This document shows positions 7,590 to 16,698 of a stretch of 64,000 bases of DNA, one piece after another. The stretch spans positions 372,001-436,000 of the forward strand of contig NZ_FNET01000001.1 in the NCBI RefSeq assembly GCF_900100275.1, given 5' to 3'. Within the stretch, counting starts at the first letter, position 1, and every line of letters starts with the position of its first letter. The notes below the pieces were generated by a model. It did no database searches. It saw nothing but the letters and a program-made list of their open reading frames with translations, and had not been told where the DNA came from. Both the position numbers and the translations under genes were made by a program. The stretch comes from Lentzea albidocapillata subsp. violacea (GTDB lineage: Bacteria > Actinomycetota > Actinomycetes > Mycobacteriales > Pseudonocardiaceae).

Positions 7590-10500
7590 CTACGAGCCCG
7601 GCCTGGTCGTCCCGCACATCTCCGGGTCGGAGCCGCGCAGGTAGGCGGCCCGTTCCGCGAGAGTGAGCGCGCGGCCGGTCTCGGCGCAGATCCGCGCCTC
7701 GGCGTCCGAAGTGGACAGTGACCAGCGGATGATCCGCGCATCGTCGGCGCCGGAGACCAGCTCGTGCTCGCTCACGAAAACGAGCGCCTGCACCGGCCCG
7801 GTGTGCCCGGTCAAGGTCGTGCCGGTGCGGGCCGCGAGGTTCCACACCACGACGGAGTGGTCTTCTCCTCCGGACACCAGCGACTCACCGAACGGGCTGA
7901 AGGCCAGCGCCACCACCGGCGCGCTGTGCCCCGTCAGCGTCATGAGCTCCGCACCCGTTGCCACGTCCCACACCTTGACGGTCCGGTTCGCACCGGCCGT
8001 GGCGAACCGGGTGCCGTCCGGGCTGATCGCCACGTCACGGACGTCGCCCTGCCCCGTCCTGACCCGCAGCGCCTCCTTGTCCGCCGCGACGTCCCACAAC
8101 AACGCGCCGCCCGCCGGGTCGGTGGAGATCAGCAGGCGACCGTCGGGGGTGAACTCGGCGGCGCTCGCGATCCACGGACCGCCGGAGAACCTGCCCTGCA
8201 CCAGATCGGGCAGGCTCCAGCGGAACCGGCCGAGCGAGGCGGTGACGATGCCGCGTCCGTCGGGCTGGTAGGCGATGTCGGTCGAGGCGCCAAGACCGCT
8301 GTAGGAGAACGACGACACGCGGGCCCGGGAGGCCACGTCCCAGATCGTGACGGTGTGGTTGCGGGTCACGGTGGCGAGCCTGGTGCCGTCCGGGCTGAAC
8401 GCGACCGACTCCACCCTGTCCGGATGACCGTCCAAAGTGGCCAGTGCGGTGCCGTCGGTCCGCCACAGCCGCACGGTTCCGTCGTCGCCCGCGGACGCGA
8501 CCACGCCCGAGTGCGTGTCGATGTCGTTGACACCGCTGGCGTGCCCGGTGAACGGGGGCACGGCGTCCGAGCGCACCGCCACCGTCCGGCCGAGGCCGCC
8601 GGACACGAGCAGAGTGCCGTCGCGGCCCAGCGCGAGCGCCCTGGACTCGGTGCGGCCGCGGTCGCGATAGGTGGTGACGGGGCGGCCGGTGCGGATGTCC
8701 CAGATCGTGATGAGGCCGTCCTCGTCCGACACCGCCATGCGGCCGCCGACGGGCGCGGACGCCTCCCACGCGTACGGTCCCTGTTTGGCGAGCTCAGACC
8801 GCAGCTTGCCGGTGGTGGTCCAGAAGTTCACACCGTTGCGCAGGGTCGCCGTGGCGATCGTTTCCGGCCCGTCGAAGCCGACGTTGTTGACCTCCAGCGA
8901 CGGGATCTCGCCGACCCTCGCACCGGACGCGACGTCCCAGACCAGCGGGTGGTCCTTCCCGTTGGCCGTGACGAGCAGCGCGCCGTCCGGGCTGAACGCG
9001 AGCGCGTTCACCTCGTGCGCGTGGCCTGCGAACACCCGCCGGGTGCGGGTCGCGACGTCCCAGACCTCGACGTCGCCGCCCGCGACACCCACCGCGAACG
9101 ACGTCCCGGCCGAGTGGAGGGCGAGGCCGGTGGTGAGCACGTCGAACCGTTGTGAGAACACGGCTTTGCCGGTCGAGCGGTCCCAGACCACCACGTCACC
9201 GGGACTGCCGGCCAGCGCCGGCATGGTGGCGCTGGAGGCGAGGAAGCGGTCGTCGGCGCTGAACTCGACCTGCCGCGCGTAACCGCCCTCGGTGAGCATG
9301 TTGTGGTCGGACAGCACGAGCTTCTTCGACCGCGTGCGGAGATCCCACAGCGTGACGATCCCGTCCCGGTCGGCGGTGGCGATCACGTCGTCCTGGTGCG
9401 AGACGGTCACGTCCATCACCGACGGGCCGTCGTTGTTCAGCTCGATCCGCCTGCGGGGTGCCGAAGCGGTGCTGAGCAGCGCACCTCTGGTCTCGTCGTC
9501 GGAGTGCAGCCGGAACGCCGCGACCGCCAGCAACCCGGCGAGATCCGGCGCGGTGTCGACGAGGCCGCGGGCGGACAGCGCGAGCTGGTGCGCCTGGTCG
9601 ACCCGTTGCCGCAACTGGGCTTCCCGCGACTGCCACCACGCCACCCCGCCACCGGCCGCCGCCAGCAGGAACAGCACCCCCAGCAACGCGACCAGCCGGG
9701 TGAGCAGCCGGTTGCGGCGCCGCACGCTCACCTGTTCGGCCGTGTCACGCTCCCTGCTCGCGCACAGGAACGACTCCTCGGTCGCATTGAGCTCGCCGGG
9801 GTGCTCGGCCGCCCACGCGGCCGCGGTGACGAGCTGGGCGCCCCGGTAGAGCGTGCCGTCGTCGCGGTCAAGCTCGGTCCACATGTGCGCGGCGGCGGTA
9901 AGCCTGCGATGCACCAGCAACGTCGAGCGGTCGTCGGAAAGCCACCGCTGCAGGCGCGGCCACGCCCGGATCAGGGCCTCGTGCGCGATCTCGACGGTGT
10001 CCTCGTCGAGCACGACCAGCCGGTCGGCCACGAGGCGGGCGAACACACCGTCGATCACCTCCGGCGCGGCGACGCCGTCGAGTTCCGCGCGGCGGATCGG
10101 TCTTCGGGTGTCGTCGGTGCCGTCACCGAACGCGGTGAGCCGCACCAGGATCCGGCGCATCGCCTGCTGCTCGGCCGGGTCCAGCTCGTCGTGGGCGCGT
10201 TCGGCGGTCTGGGCGATCGCGCCACGGACTCCGCCGCCGGCCCGGTAGGCGGCCAGGGTCAGCTCGGCGCCGGAACGTTGCCAGGTCTCGACGAGCGCGT
10301 GCGAGAGCAGCGGGAGCGCGCCGGGTTCGGCGGCCACGTCGGCCAGCACGGTGGCGAGCAGGTCGGCGGCCACGCTCAGCCCGGACATCGCGGCCGGGCG
10401 CAGCACGATGTCGCGCAGGTCCGGTGCCGACGGCGGCCCGACCAGCACGGTCGCCTCGTCGGCGAGCACCGCGACCAGACTGGGGTGTTGCGTGACGTGC

Positions 10501-11765
10501 GCCAGGAAGTCCGCCCTGATGCCGAGCACGACCCGCGTGCGCCGATGCGGTCCGCACGCCGCGTCCAGCAGCACGGCGATGAAGCGGGCGCGTTCGTCCT
10601 CGTCCTCGCAGAGGGTGAACAGCTCCTCGAACTGGTCCACCACGAGCACCACGCGCACGTCGTCCGGGCCGCCCGCGAGCATGGTGCGCACCTCGAGGTC
10701 GAACGCCTCCGGATCCGCGCGCAGGTCGAGCCGCCTGCCGGTGAGCGAGGCGAGCGCGTGCGCCAGGGCGGCGAGCGGGTGGGCCGTGGGCGTGATGAGG
10801 ATCGGCCGCCAGGTCTCGCCCAGACCGCCGATCACACCGGCGCGCAGCAGGGAGGACTTGCCGCTGCCGGACGCGCCGAAGACGCCGACGAGCGGATAGC
10901 GGTCGATCCGGCGGGTGACCAGTTCGATCAGGTGGTCGCGGCCGAAGAACCACGGGTGGTGCTCCGGCTGGTAGGCCATCAGGCCCCGGTACGGGCAGTC
11001 GGTGCGGGGGACCTTCGGTGCCGCGGGTTCGTCCAGCGCCTCGCCGCGCAGCATCGTCTCGTGCAGTCTGCGCAGCTCCGGGCCGGGTTCGATGCCCAGG
11101 TCGCCGATCAGCCGTTCCCGCGTCAGCCGGAACACCTCCAGCGCCTCGGCCTGCCGGTGCGCGCCGTAGAGGGCGGCCATCAGCTTGGCGCGCAGCGGCT
11201 CCCGGTACGGGTGGGCGTCCACCAGCTCGACCAGCTCACCGATCACCTCGGCGTGCCGGCCCAGCGCCAGGTCGGCGGTGACCCGCGCCTCGACCGCCCT
11301 GATCCGTGCCTCGTCGTGGCGGACGGCGAACTGCCGGATCGCGGGCACGTCCACCAGGTCCGCGTAGGCCGGGCCACGCCACTTCGCGAGCGCCTCGGTG
11401 AGCAGGTCGGCGGCCTTGGCGGGGTTGCCGTCCGCGAGAGCCTGTTCACCGTCGGCGGTGAGCGCGTCGAACCGGTCGGCGTCCAGCTCGCCGTCCTCGA
11501 CCCTCAGCTCGTATCCGGTCGGCTTGCGGGTGATCCGGTCGCCCAGGTCGAGAGCGCGCTTGAGTTGGTAGACGTACAACCTCAGGTTCTCGGCGGCGGA
11601 GGCGGGCGGCACCTCCCACAGGGCTTCCATGAGCCGATGCGGCGACACCGGCGTGTTCGCGTGCCGCAGCAGCATCGCCAGCAGGATCCGCTGCTTCGCC
11701 GAACGCAGTGGCACCTCCTCGTTGCCGTTCATCACAACGAGCGGACCGAGCGTACGGAACTCCAC
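7590..11765 (-). CDS. SARP/AfsR-like regulator: winged helix-BTAD-STAND NTPase-TM-WD40
   Basis: Large 1391-residue regulator. Residues 1-95 form an OmpR-like winged helix, about 96-241 a bacterial transcriptional activation domain, and about 256-600 a STAND NTPase (nSTAND1) with P-loop GASGSGKSS at 297-305 and LVVDQFEELF as Walker B. A single hydrophobic segment (LLTRLVALLGVLFLLAAAGGG) follows near residue 690, and the last half is a WD40 beta-propeller array of repeats ending in VWD or LWD. SARP proteins activate specialised metabolism; the NTPase and propeller probably gate activity on ligand or partner binding. The membrane segment between effector and propeller would tether the protein. 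It is divergent from a LuxR-type regulator. Confidence 0.93.
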   Translation of the reverse strand: MEFRTLGPLVVMNGNEEVPLRSAKQRILLAMLLRHANTPVSPHRLMEALWEVPPASAAENLRLYVYQLKRALDLGDRITRKPTGYELRVEDGELDADRFDALTADGEQALADGNPAKAADLLTEALAKWRGPAYADLVDVPAIRQFAVRHDEARIRAVEARVTADLALGRHAEVIGELVELVDAHPYREPLRAKLMAALYGAHRQAEALEVFRLTRERLIGDLGIEPGPELRRLHETMLRGEALDEPAAPKVPRTDCPYRGLMAYQPEHHPWFFGRDHLIELVTRRIDRYPLVGVFGASGSGKSSLLRAGVIGGLGETWRPILITPTAHPLAALAHALASLTGRRLDLRADPEAFDLEVRTMLAGGPDDVRVVLVVDQFEELFTLCEDEDERARFIAVLLDAACGPHRRTRVVLGIRADFLAHVTQHPSLVAVLADEATVLVGPPSAPDLRDIVLRPAAMSGLSVAADLLATVLADVAAEPGALPLLSHALVETWQRSGAELTLAAYRAGGGVRGAIAQTAERAHDELDPAEQQAMRRILVRLTAFGDGTDDTRRPIRRAELDGVAAPEVIDGVFARLVADRLVVLDEDTVEIAHEALIRAWPRLQRWLSDDRSTLLVHRRLTAAAHMWTELDRDDGTLYRGAQLVTAAAWAAEHPGELNATEESFLCASRERDTAEQVSVRRRNRLLTRLVALLGVLFLLAAAGGGVAWWQSREAQLRQRVDQAHQLALSARGLVDTAPDLAGLLAVAAFRLHSDDETRGALLSTASAPRRRIELNNDGPSVMDVTVSHQDDVIATADRDGIVTLWDLRTRSKKLVLSDHNMLTEGGYARQVEFSADDRFLASSATMPALAGSPGDVVVWDRSTGKAVFSQRFDVLTTGLALHSAGTSFAVGVAGGDVEVWDVATRTRRVFAGHAHEVNALAFSPDGALLVTANGKDHPLVWDVASGARVGEIPSLEVNNVGFDGPETIATATLRNGVNFWTTTGKLRSELAKQGPYAWEASAPVGGRMAVSDEDGLITIWDIRTGRPVTTYRDRGRTESRALALGRDGTLLVSGGLGRTVAVRSDAVPPFTGHASGVNDIDTHSGVVASAGDDGTVRLWRTDGTALATLDGHPDRVESVAFSPDGTRLATVTRNHTVTIWDVASRARVSSFSYSGLGASTDIAYQPDGRGIVTASLGRFRWSLPDLVQGRFSGGPWIASAAEFTPDGRLLISTDPAGGALLWDVAADKEALRVRTGQGDVRDVAISPDGTRFATAGANRTVKVWDVATGAELMTLTGHSAPVVALAFSPFGESLVSGGEDHSVVVWNLAARTGTTLTGHTGPVQALVFVSEHELVSGADDARIIRWSLSTSDAEARICAETGRALTLAERAAYLRGSDPEMCGTTRPGS

Positions 11766-11881
11766 GGTGCCTCCCCCACGAACTGCCGGGACCGTAGCAA
11801 CGACCAGGCGTTATACGCAGCCGATACGGAGAAATACGCGCTCCTGCCGACGGTCTGGGCACGACCTGAGGGGAGGGCTTC

Positions 11882-12406
11882 GTGCGAACGATTCGAGTCG
11901 CGCTGTCACTGCGCAGCGCGTTGCTGGTGGACAAGATCACCACCCGGCTGAGCGCACTGGAGTGGGCTGTGGTGGCCACGCCCGCGGATGTGGCCGTGGT
12001 CGACGCAGGTGCCGCGACGGGGCCGGGCACGGTCGCGGTGCTGCCGTCGGTGGGGCCGGTGGAGGAGCTGGTGCGGGCGGGTGTGACCGGCCTGGTGCTC
12101 GCCGACGACCCGGTGGACGACATCGTGCGGGCGGTCCACGACGTGCACCGGTTCGGCGGGTGGGTGTCGCCGCGGCTGGTGTCGTGCCTGCTGCCCGGCC
12201 TGCCGCCCGTCGCGCTGACCGTCCGCGAGCGGGAGGCGCTGCGCCTGCTCGCCGACGGCCGGGAGAACGCGGAGATCGCCGCCGCCATGTTCATCACGGT
12301 GAGCGCGGTCAAGTACCACGTCTCGAACCTGCTGCGGAAGTTCGGTTGCCGCGACCGCACACAACTGGTCTCGCGACTAGGGCGGCCACTACCGGTGTGT
12401 TCGTAG
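11882..12406 (+). CDS. LuxR-family regulator with shortened receiver-like N-terminus
   Basis: 174 residues, start GTG after GGGGAGGG. The C-terminal LuxR HTH is clear (LTVREREALRLLADGRENAEIAAAMFITVSAVKYHVSNLL). The N-terminal about 100 residues resemble a response-regulator receiver that has been shortened: one acidic pocket-like VVDAG is present, but the usual N-terminal DD pair and the downstream Lys context are not obvious. It may therefore work without phosphorylation. It is 116 bp from the divergent SARP regulator and directly upstream of the secretion/PG-hydrolase operon, which it probably controls. Confidence 0.88.
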   Translation: MRTIRVALSLRSALLVDKITTRLSALEWAVVATPADVAVVDAGAATGPGTVAVLPSVGPVEELVRAGVTGLVLADDPVDDIVRAVHDVHRFGGWVSPRLVSCLLPGLPPVALTVREREALRLLADGRENAEIAAAMFITVSAVKYHVSNLLRKFGCRDRTQLVSRLGRPLPVCS

Positions 12407-12445
12407 CGTTCCGGGAGAGATTTCCGCCTACCGCAAAGGAATGAG

Positions 12446-12892
12446 ATGCGCAGAACCCTGATGGCCGTCCTCGCTTCGGCGGCCGCGCTGGTCGCGGTGC
12501 CCGGCACCTCGCAGGCGGCCGATGACGTCGGCGACGGCAACCTCGCCTGCAACACCACCGAGATCTGCTTCCGGTGGGCTGCGGGAGACGACGGCCGGAT
12601 CAAGCACTTCCGCAACGGCGCCAACCACCACTACGTCGCGGGCGTGCACAACGCCTACGTCTTCGGCGGCACTGTCGGCGCGAACGACAGCCCGCGCAAG
12701 CTCGTCATGGACAACGCCCAGCAGATTCGCAACCGCGACACCGTCTGCTCGGTGACGCTCTGGGACGTCGACGGCGCCGGCCGTTGGTACCAGTACTACA
12801 CGCAGCCCAACAACAGCGTGTGGAGCACCGTCGTCGCTGACCGCAACAACGGACATTCCCGGTGCCAGGAAGGCGCCCCGGTCAACAGGTAA
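12446..12892 (+). CDS. secreted small cysteine-containing protein, peptidase-inhibitor I36-like
   Basis: 148 residues with a clear Sec signal peptide (MRRTLMAVLASAAALVAVPGTSQA, cleavage after the alanine). The mature part has four cysteines (NTTEICF near the start, TVCSVTLWD and SRCQE later), suggesting two disulfides. The layout recalls I36/SMPI-like gamma-crystallin-type inhibitors from actinomycetes, but the match is weak. It is first in a run of seven closely spaced genes leading into a MacAB-like exporter and cell-wall hydrolases, so it could be a cargo or wall-associated protein. Confidence 0.65.
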   Translation: MRRTLMAVLASAAALVAVPGTSQAADDVGDGNLACNTTEICFRWAAGDDGRIKHFRNGANHHYVAGVHNAYVFGGTVGANDSPRKLVMDNAQQIRNRDTVCSVTLWDVDGAGRWYQYYTQPNNSVWSTVVADRNNGHSRCQEGAPVNR

Positions 12893-12904
12893 GGAACCGT
12901 CCAC

Positions 12905-13798
12905 ATGAGACAGCTGGCACTCGCGTTGTGCGTGCTCGCGGCCGCGTGTTCCGCCGAGCAGCCACCACCACCGCTCTCACCCGGCCTGGAGCCCCCGCAG
13001 CCCTACGACATCGTGCTCGGGCGCCAGATCGGGCTGATCGACCACACCCAGCAGAAGATCCGCAACAGGTGCCTGGCCGACGCGGGGTACCCGCAGGACG
13101 CGAGTGTCATGCTGGCTCAGCCCGTCGACTCGTTCGAGTTCTTGACCATGTCCGAACGCGACTTCGGCCCCACCAGCGAGGACGAGGCGCGCCGCCTCGG
13201 CTTCGGCCAGGACACCATCGCCGCCCCCGGCCGCGTGGCGAGCTTCGACGCCAACTACGACCGCAACCTCGAGCGGTGCTCCGAGCAGGCCTGGGCCAAG
13301 CTGGGACCGGACGCGCACAAGACCTTCACCGACTACTACGAGCTCGTCAACACGCTGGCCGACTACCACCGCGACGTCGACGCCGCGATGCCGCCGGACA
13401 TGCCTGCCAAGGTGCTGGACTGCATGGCGGGCAAGGGCTTCACTGTGCCGGTGCGCGAGGAGTTCCTGAAGAAGCCCGCGCACCAGCAGTTCGGGGTGAC
13501 CTACGGCAAGCTCGACGGCGGGGCCGAGGACGCGTGGGTGCCGCGTGGCGTGCCCGGCACGGTGGAGATCGGGCCCGCGCTGCCCGTGCGGCACTACACG
13601 CCGACACCTGAGGAGTCCTCGGTCGCGTTGGCGTGGTTCCGCTGCGGCCGTGAGACCGGGCGGATGCAGGCGTGGTTCGCGGCGGTGCAGCAGGTGCAGG
13701 CGCGCAACGTCGAGAAGCACCAGACGTGGATCGACGAGCTCAACCCCAAGGTGGAGGAGCTCGCGCGCAAGGCTGCGGCCGTGGCGGGGGAGTCGTGA
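12905..13798 (+). CDS. putative lipoprotein of unknown function
   Basis: 297 residues. The N-terminus has a lipobox-like LAAAC after a short hydrophobic segment, so the mature protein probably begins with lipidated Cys16 and sits outside the membrane. The rest is soluble, rich in helices, with conserved-looking Cys residues (NRCLADAGYP, ERCSEQAW, VLDCMAGKGF, FRCGRETG). The pattern resembles actinobacterial lipoproteins encoded beside ABC exporters of the MacB type. It ends in the same bases that begin the adaptor gene (GTGA overlap), indicating translational coupling. No enzymatic motif was seen. Confidence 0.75.
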   Translation: MRQLALALCVLAAACSAEQPPPPLSPGLEPPQPYDIVLGRQIGLIDHTQQKIRNRCLADAGYPQDASVMLAQPVDSFEFLTMSERDFGPTSEDEARRLGFGQDTIAAPGRVASFDANYDRNLERCSEQAWAKLGPDAHKTFTDYYELVNTLADYHRDVDAAMPPDMPAKVLDCMAGKGFTVPVREEFLKKPAHQQFGVTYGKLDGGAEDAWVPRGVPGTVEIGPALPVRHYTPTPEESSVALAWFRCGRETGRMQAWFAAVQQVQARNVEKHQTWIDELNPKVEELARKAAAVAGES

Positions 13799-14865
13799 AG
13801 CGCCGCGTGGTCGTGATCGGGGTCGCCGGCATCACGATGGCCTCCCTCGTCGGAGCCGGCGTGCTCCTCGGCCCCCGCCTCAAGTCCCCGGCCCAGGCCG
13901 CGGCCGACGCCGCTCCGCCCGCACCATCCCAGATCACCGCCCAGGTGGAACGCCGCGTCCTGACCGAGCCGGTCGTGCTCCGCGGCCAGCTCACCCCGGG
14001 CCCGAGCACCCCGCTCCTCCCACCACAAGCAGCATTGGGCGACAGCAGCGTCGTCACGAAGGTCCGGGTGCGCCCCGGCGACCGGCTCAACGAAGGCGAT
14101 GTGGTGCTGGTGCGGGCGGACGAGCCGATGTTCGCGCTGCTCCTGCCGTTCCCGTTGTACCGCGACATCGCGCCGGACGACCGCGGCACGGACGTCACCG
14201 CGCTGCAGGACGCGTTGCGCCGCATGGGACATGGCGCACCGAGAACCGGCGTGCTCGACACACCCACCCAGCAGGCGATCACGCGCTGGTACGCCAGCCG
14301 AGGGTTCACCACGCCGCCCGGGGTGAAGCGGTCGTCGATCGTGGCGATCGACCGGCCGGGCCGGGTGATCAGCACCCTGCACGTCGGGGTGGGCAGCGTG
14401 CTCACCGACCCGCGGGCCCCGATCCTGTCGCTCGACGGGCAAGCGCCGTTCGTGAAGGCGACGGCGTCGGTCGAACAGGGCAAGCTCCTGAAGGCCGGTC
14501 AGCAGGCCACCGTGTCCGACGAGGCCGCCGGGACGAAGGCGGCGGCAGCGGTGTCGTCGGTCGGGTCGGCGCCGGTGACCGGGGCGGACGGGGTGACCGG
14601 GGTCGAGGTGGCGCTCGCCTTCACCGGTGCCGCGCTGGAGGCCGCTGCCGGGCGGGCGTTCCGGGTTGACGTCGCCGTGGCCGGGAGTCCCGAGCCAACG
14701 CTCGCCGTGCCCGTCACCGCCGTTCTGTCCAAAGCGGACGGTACGACGTTCGTCACGGTCGACGGTGCCGATGTCGTCGTCACGACCGGGCGGATCGCGG
14801 GTGGGTGGGTCGAGGTCACGGGTCTCGCCGAGGGTACGCGGGTGGTTGTGGGTGGGAAGAAGTGA
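13795..14865 (+). CDS. periplasmic adaptor (HlyD/MacA-like) with inserted peptidoglycan-binding domain
   Basis: 356 residues from GTG 13795. The N-terminal membrane anchor (VVVIGVAGITMASLVGAGVLLG) is followed by a barrel-sandwich-like part (VTKVRVRPGDRLNEGDVVLVRADEPMFAL). A peptidoglycan-binding-1 module (GTDVTALQDALRRMG through TQQAITRWYASRGF) is inserted where other adaptors have a helical hairpin. The rest returns to adaptor-type beta structure ending in TGLAEGTRVVVGGKK. This is the common actinobacterial form of adaptor for MacB-like ABC transporters. The gene overlaps both neighbours by a few bases. Confidence 0.85.
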   Translation: MKRRVVVIGVAGITMASLVGAGVLLGPRLKSPAQAAADAAPPAPSQITAQVERRVLTEPVVLRGQLTPGPSTPLLPPQAALGDSSVVTKVRVRPGDRLNEGDVVLVRADEPMFALLLPFPLYRDIAPDDRGTDVTALQDALRRMGHGAPRTGVLDTPTQQAITRWYASRGFTTPPGVKRSSIVAIDRPGRVISTLHVGVGSVLTDPRAPILSLDGQAPFVKATASVEQGKLLKAGQQATVSDEAAGTKAAAAVSSVGSAPVTGADGVTGVEVALAFTGAALEAAAGRAFRVDVAVAGSPEPTLAVPVTAVLSKADGTTFVTVDGADVVVTTGRIAGGWVEVTGLAEGTRVVVGGKK

Positions 14866-15527
14866 TGCTCGAACTCATCGCGGCGTCGCGCACCTACGAC
14901 GACGGACACCCTGTGCACGCGCTCAAGCCGACGACGCTGGCGATCGGGAACGGCGAGTACGTCACGATCACCGGGCCGTCCGGCTCCGGCAAGTCCACGT
15001 TGCTGAACCTGCTGGGGCTGCTGGATTCTCCCACGAACGGCGGTTACCGCGTCAGCGGTGACGAGACCGCCGGCATGAGCGCCGGGCACCTGGGGTCGTT
15101 GCGGGGCAGGCTGTTCGGCTTCGTGTTCCAGGCGTTCCACCTGTTGCCTGGCCGGACCGCGTTGGAGAACGTCGAGCTGGGCATGCTTTACGGGCCGCAC
15201 CGGCGTGCCGAGCGCCGAGCCCGCGCACTACGAGCCATCGAGAAGATCGGGCTGGCGCACCGTGCTCACGCCGACCCGCGCACGTTGTCCGGTGGTGAGA
15301 GGCAGCGCATCGCCATCGCCCGTGCCATCGCCGGGACGCCGCGCGTGCTGTTCTGCGACGAGCCGACCGGCAACCTCGACAGCGCGAACACCGCGACCGT
15401 GCTGCGGCTGCTGCGTGAGCTCAACGCGGAGGGCCTCACCGTCGTCGTGATCACGCACGATCCCGAGGTCGCGGTCGCGGGCACCCGCACGCTGACGGTG
15501 GTCGACGGCCACGTCGAGGAGGCGTGA
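14865..15527 (+). CDS. MacB-like ABC transporter ATP-binding protein
   Basis: 220 residues, start ATG 14865 in a TGATG overlap with the adaptor gene. It has Walker A GPSGSGKST, Q-loop FVFQAFHLL, ABC signature LSGGERQRIAIARAIA, Walker B VLFCDEPTGNLD and the switch His in VVITHD. The sequence is the LolD/MacB/FtsE type, which works with a single-permease exporter rather than an importer. With the adaptor and permease it forms a tripartite-like export or mechanotransmission system in the inner membrane. Confidence 0.95.
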   Translation: MLELIAASRTYDDGHPVHALKPTTLAIGNGEYVTITGPSGSGKSTLLNLLGLLDSPTNGGYRVSGDETAGMSAGHLGSLRGRLFGFVFQAFHLLPGRTALENVELGMLYGPHRRAERRARALRAIEKIGLAHRAHADPRTLSGGERQRIAIARAIAGTPRVLFCDEPTGNLDSANTATVLRLLRELNAEGLTVVVITHDPEVAVAGTRTLTVVDGHVEEA

Positions 15528-16684
15528 TGCGCCCGGCGGATCTCGTGCGGGAAGCCCTGCTGTCGGTGACCAGGTTTCCCGGCCGGTCGATGCTCACCGC
15601 CCTGGGCACGGTGCTCGGCGCGGCGGCGTTCGTCAGCACTCTCGGGCTCGTGTCGACGCTGGGACAACAGGTTTCGGCGTCGTTCGACGTGCGGCGCGCG
15701 ACCGAGGTGCTGGTGCAGCCGCAGGATCAGGGCGCGGACACCGGGTGGCAGAGCGAGAAGTCGTTGCAACGCCTGCGTGAGCTCAACGGCGTGCGCGCGG
15801 CCGGTCCGCGGGTGTTGCTGGACGAGCGGCCCACGACGAGGGCGATCGGTGTGCCCGTGCAGGGTGTCCGGTTGATGGGGGTCGATCCGCCGGCCTTGCG
15901 CGTGATCGGCCCGGCACTCGCGGAGGGCCGGCTGTTCACCGAGTACGACGAACGAAACGCTCTGCGGATCGTCCTGCTTCCGCGCAGCGTCGCCGACCAG
16001 CTCGGCGTCACGCGCACGCAGGCGGCGGTGTTCATCGACAACGAGGCCTACACCGTGGCCGGGATCTTCGACGATGTCACCCGCCGCCCGGAAGCCCTCA
16101 CGGCGGCGCTCGTCCCGTTCCGCACGGCGGGCAAGCTCACCTCCGCGAACCCGAAGCGAGACGTGATCATCGAGACCGCGCCCGGTGCGGCACAACAGAT
16201 CGCGCACCAGGCACCGCTCGCGTTGAAGCCCGAGGCCGCCGAGGCGCTGCGGTCCATCGCGCCGCCCGACCCGAAGACGCTGCGCCGCGAGATCGAGGAC
16301 AACGTCACCCGGTCCAGCCTGATGGTGAGCCTGGTGACGCTCGTGATCGGCACGGTGTCGATCGGCAACGCCGCCACCGCGAGCATCGCCACCCGTACCG
16401 CGGAGATCGGCCTGCGCCGCGCGGTCGGTGGCCGCCCGGCACACGTCTTCGCCCAGCTGCTCGCCGAGACGACGGTGCTCGGCGCGCTCGGCGGCGCGGT
16501 CGGTGCGTTCCTCGGCGTGTGCGTGACGTCCGCAGTGTCGTTGTGGAACGGCTGGACACCCGTGATCGACCTGCGGCTCGCGCTCGTCGCCTCCGCCGTC
16601 TGCGCGGCGGCCGGTCTCGTCGCCGGCCTCGTGCCCGCCGCCCGAGCCACCCGCATCCAGCCCGTGGCCGCCCTGCAACGCTGA
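15527..16684 (+). CDS. MacB/FtsX-like ABC transporter permease
   Basis: 385 residues from ATG 15527 (GTG 15524 is one codon earlier). The topology is the MacB one: an N-terminal membrane segment (MLTALGTVLGAAAFVSTLGLVSTL), a large extracytoplasmic domain to about residue 260, then three C-terminal membrane segments including the conserved TAEIGLRRAVGGRPAHVFAQLLAE coupling region and ATRIQPVAALQ end. It overlaps the ATPase gene. The exported substrate cannot be read from the sequence. Confidence 0.92.
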   Translation: MRPADLVREALLSVTRFPGRSMLTALGTVLGAAAFVSTLGLVSTLGQQVSASFDVRRATEVLVQPQDQGADTGWQSEKSLQRLRELNGVRAAGPRVLLDERPTTRAIGVPVQGVRLMGVDPPALRVIGPALAEGRLFTEYDERNALRIVLLPRSVADQLGVTRTQAAVFIDNEAYTVAGIFDDVTRRPEALTAALVPFRTAGKLTSANPKRDVIIETAPGAAQQIAHQAPLALKPEAAEALRSIAPPDPKTLRREIEDNVTRSSLMVSLVTLVIGTVSIGNAATASIATRTAEIGLRRAVGGRPAHVFAQLLAETTVLGALGGAVGAFLGVCVTSAVSLWNGWTPVIDLRLALVASAVCAAAGLVAGLVPAARATRIQPVAALQR

Positions 16685-16698
16685 AAGGCAGCACCCTG

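Noticed and set aside
9303..11951. Plus-strand open frame of 882 codons over the SARP regulator
   Set aside because: Antisense mirror of a well-supported gene; translation is low-complexity His/Arg/Gly.
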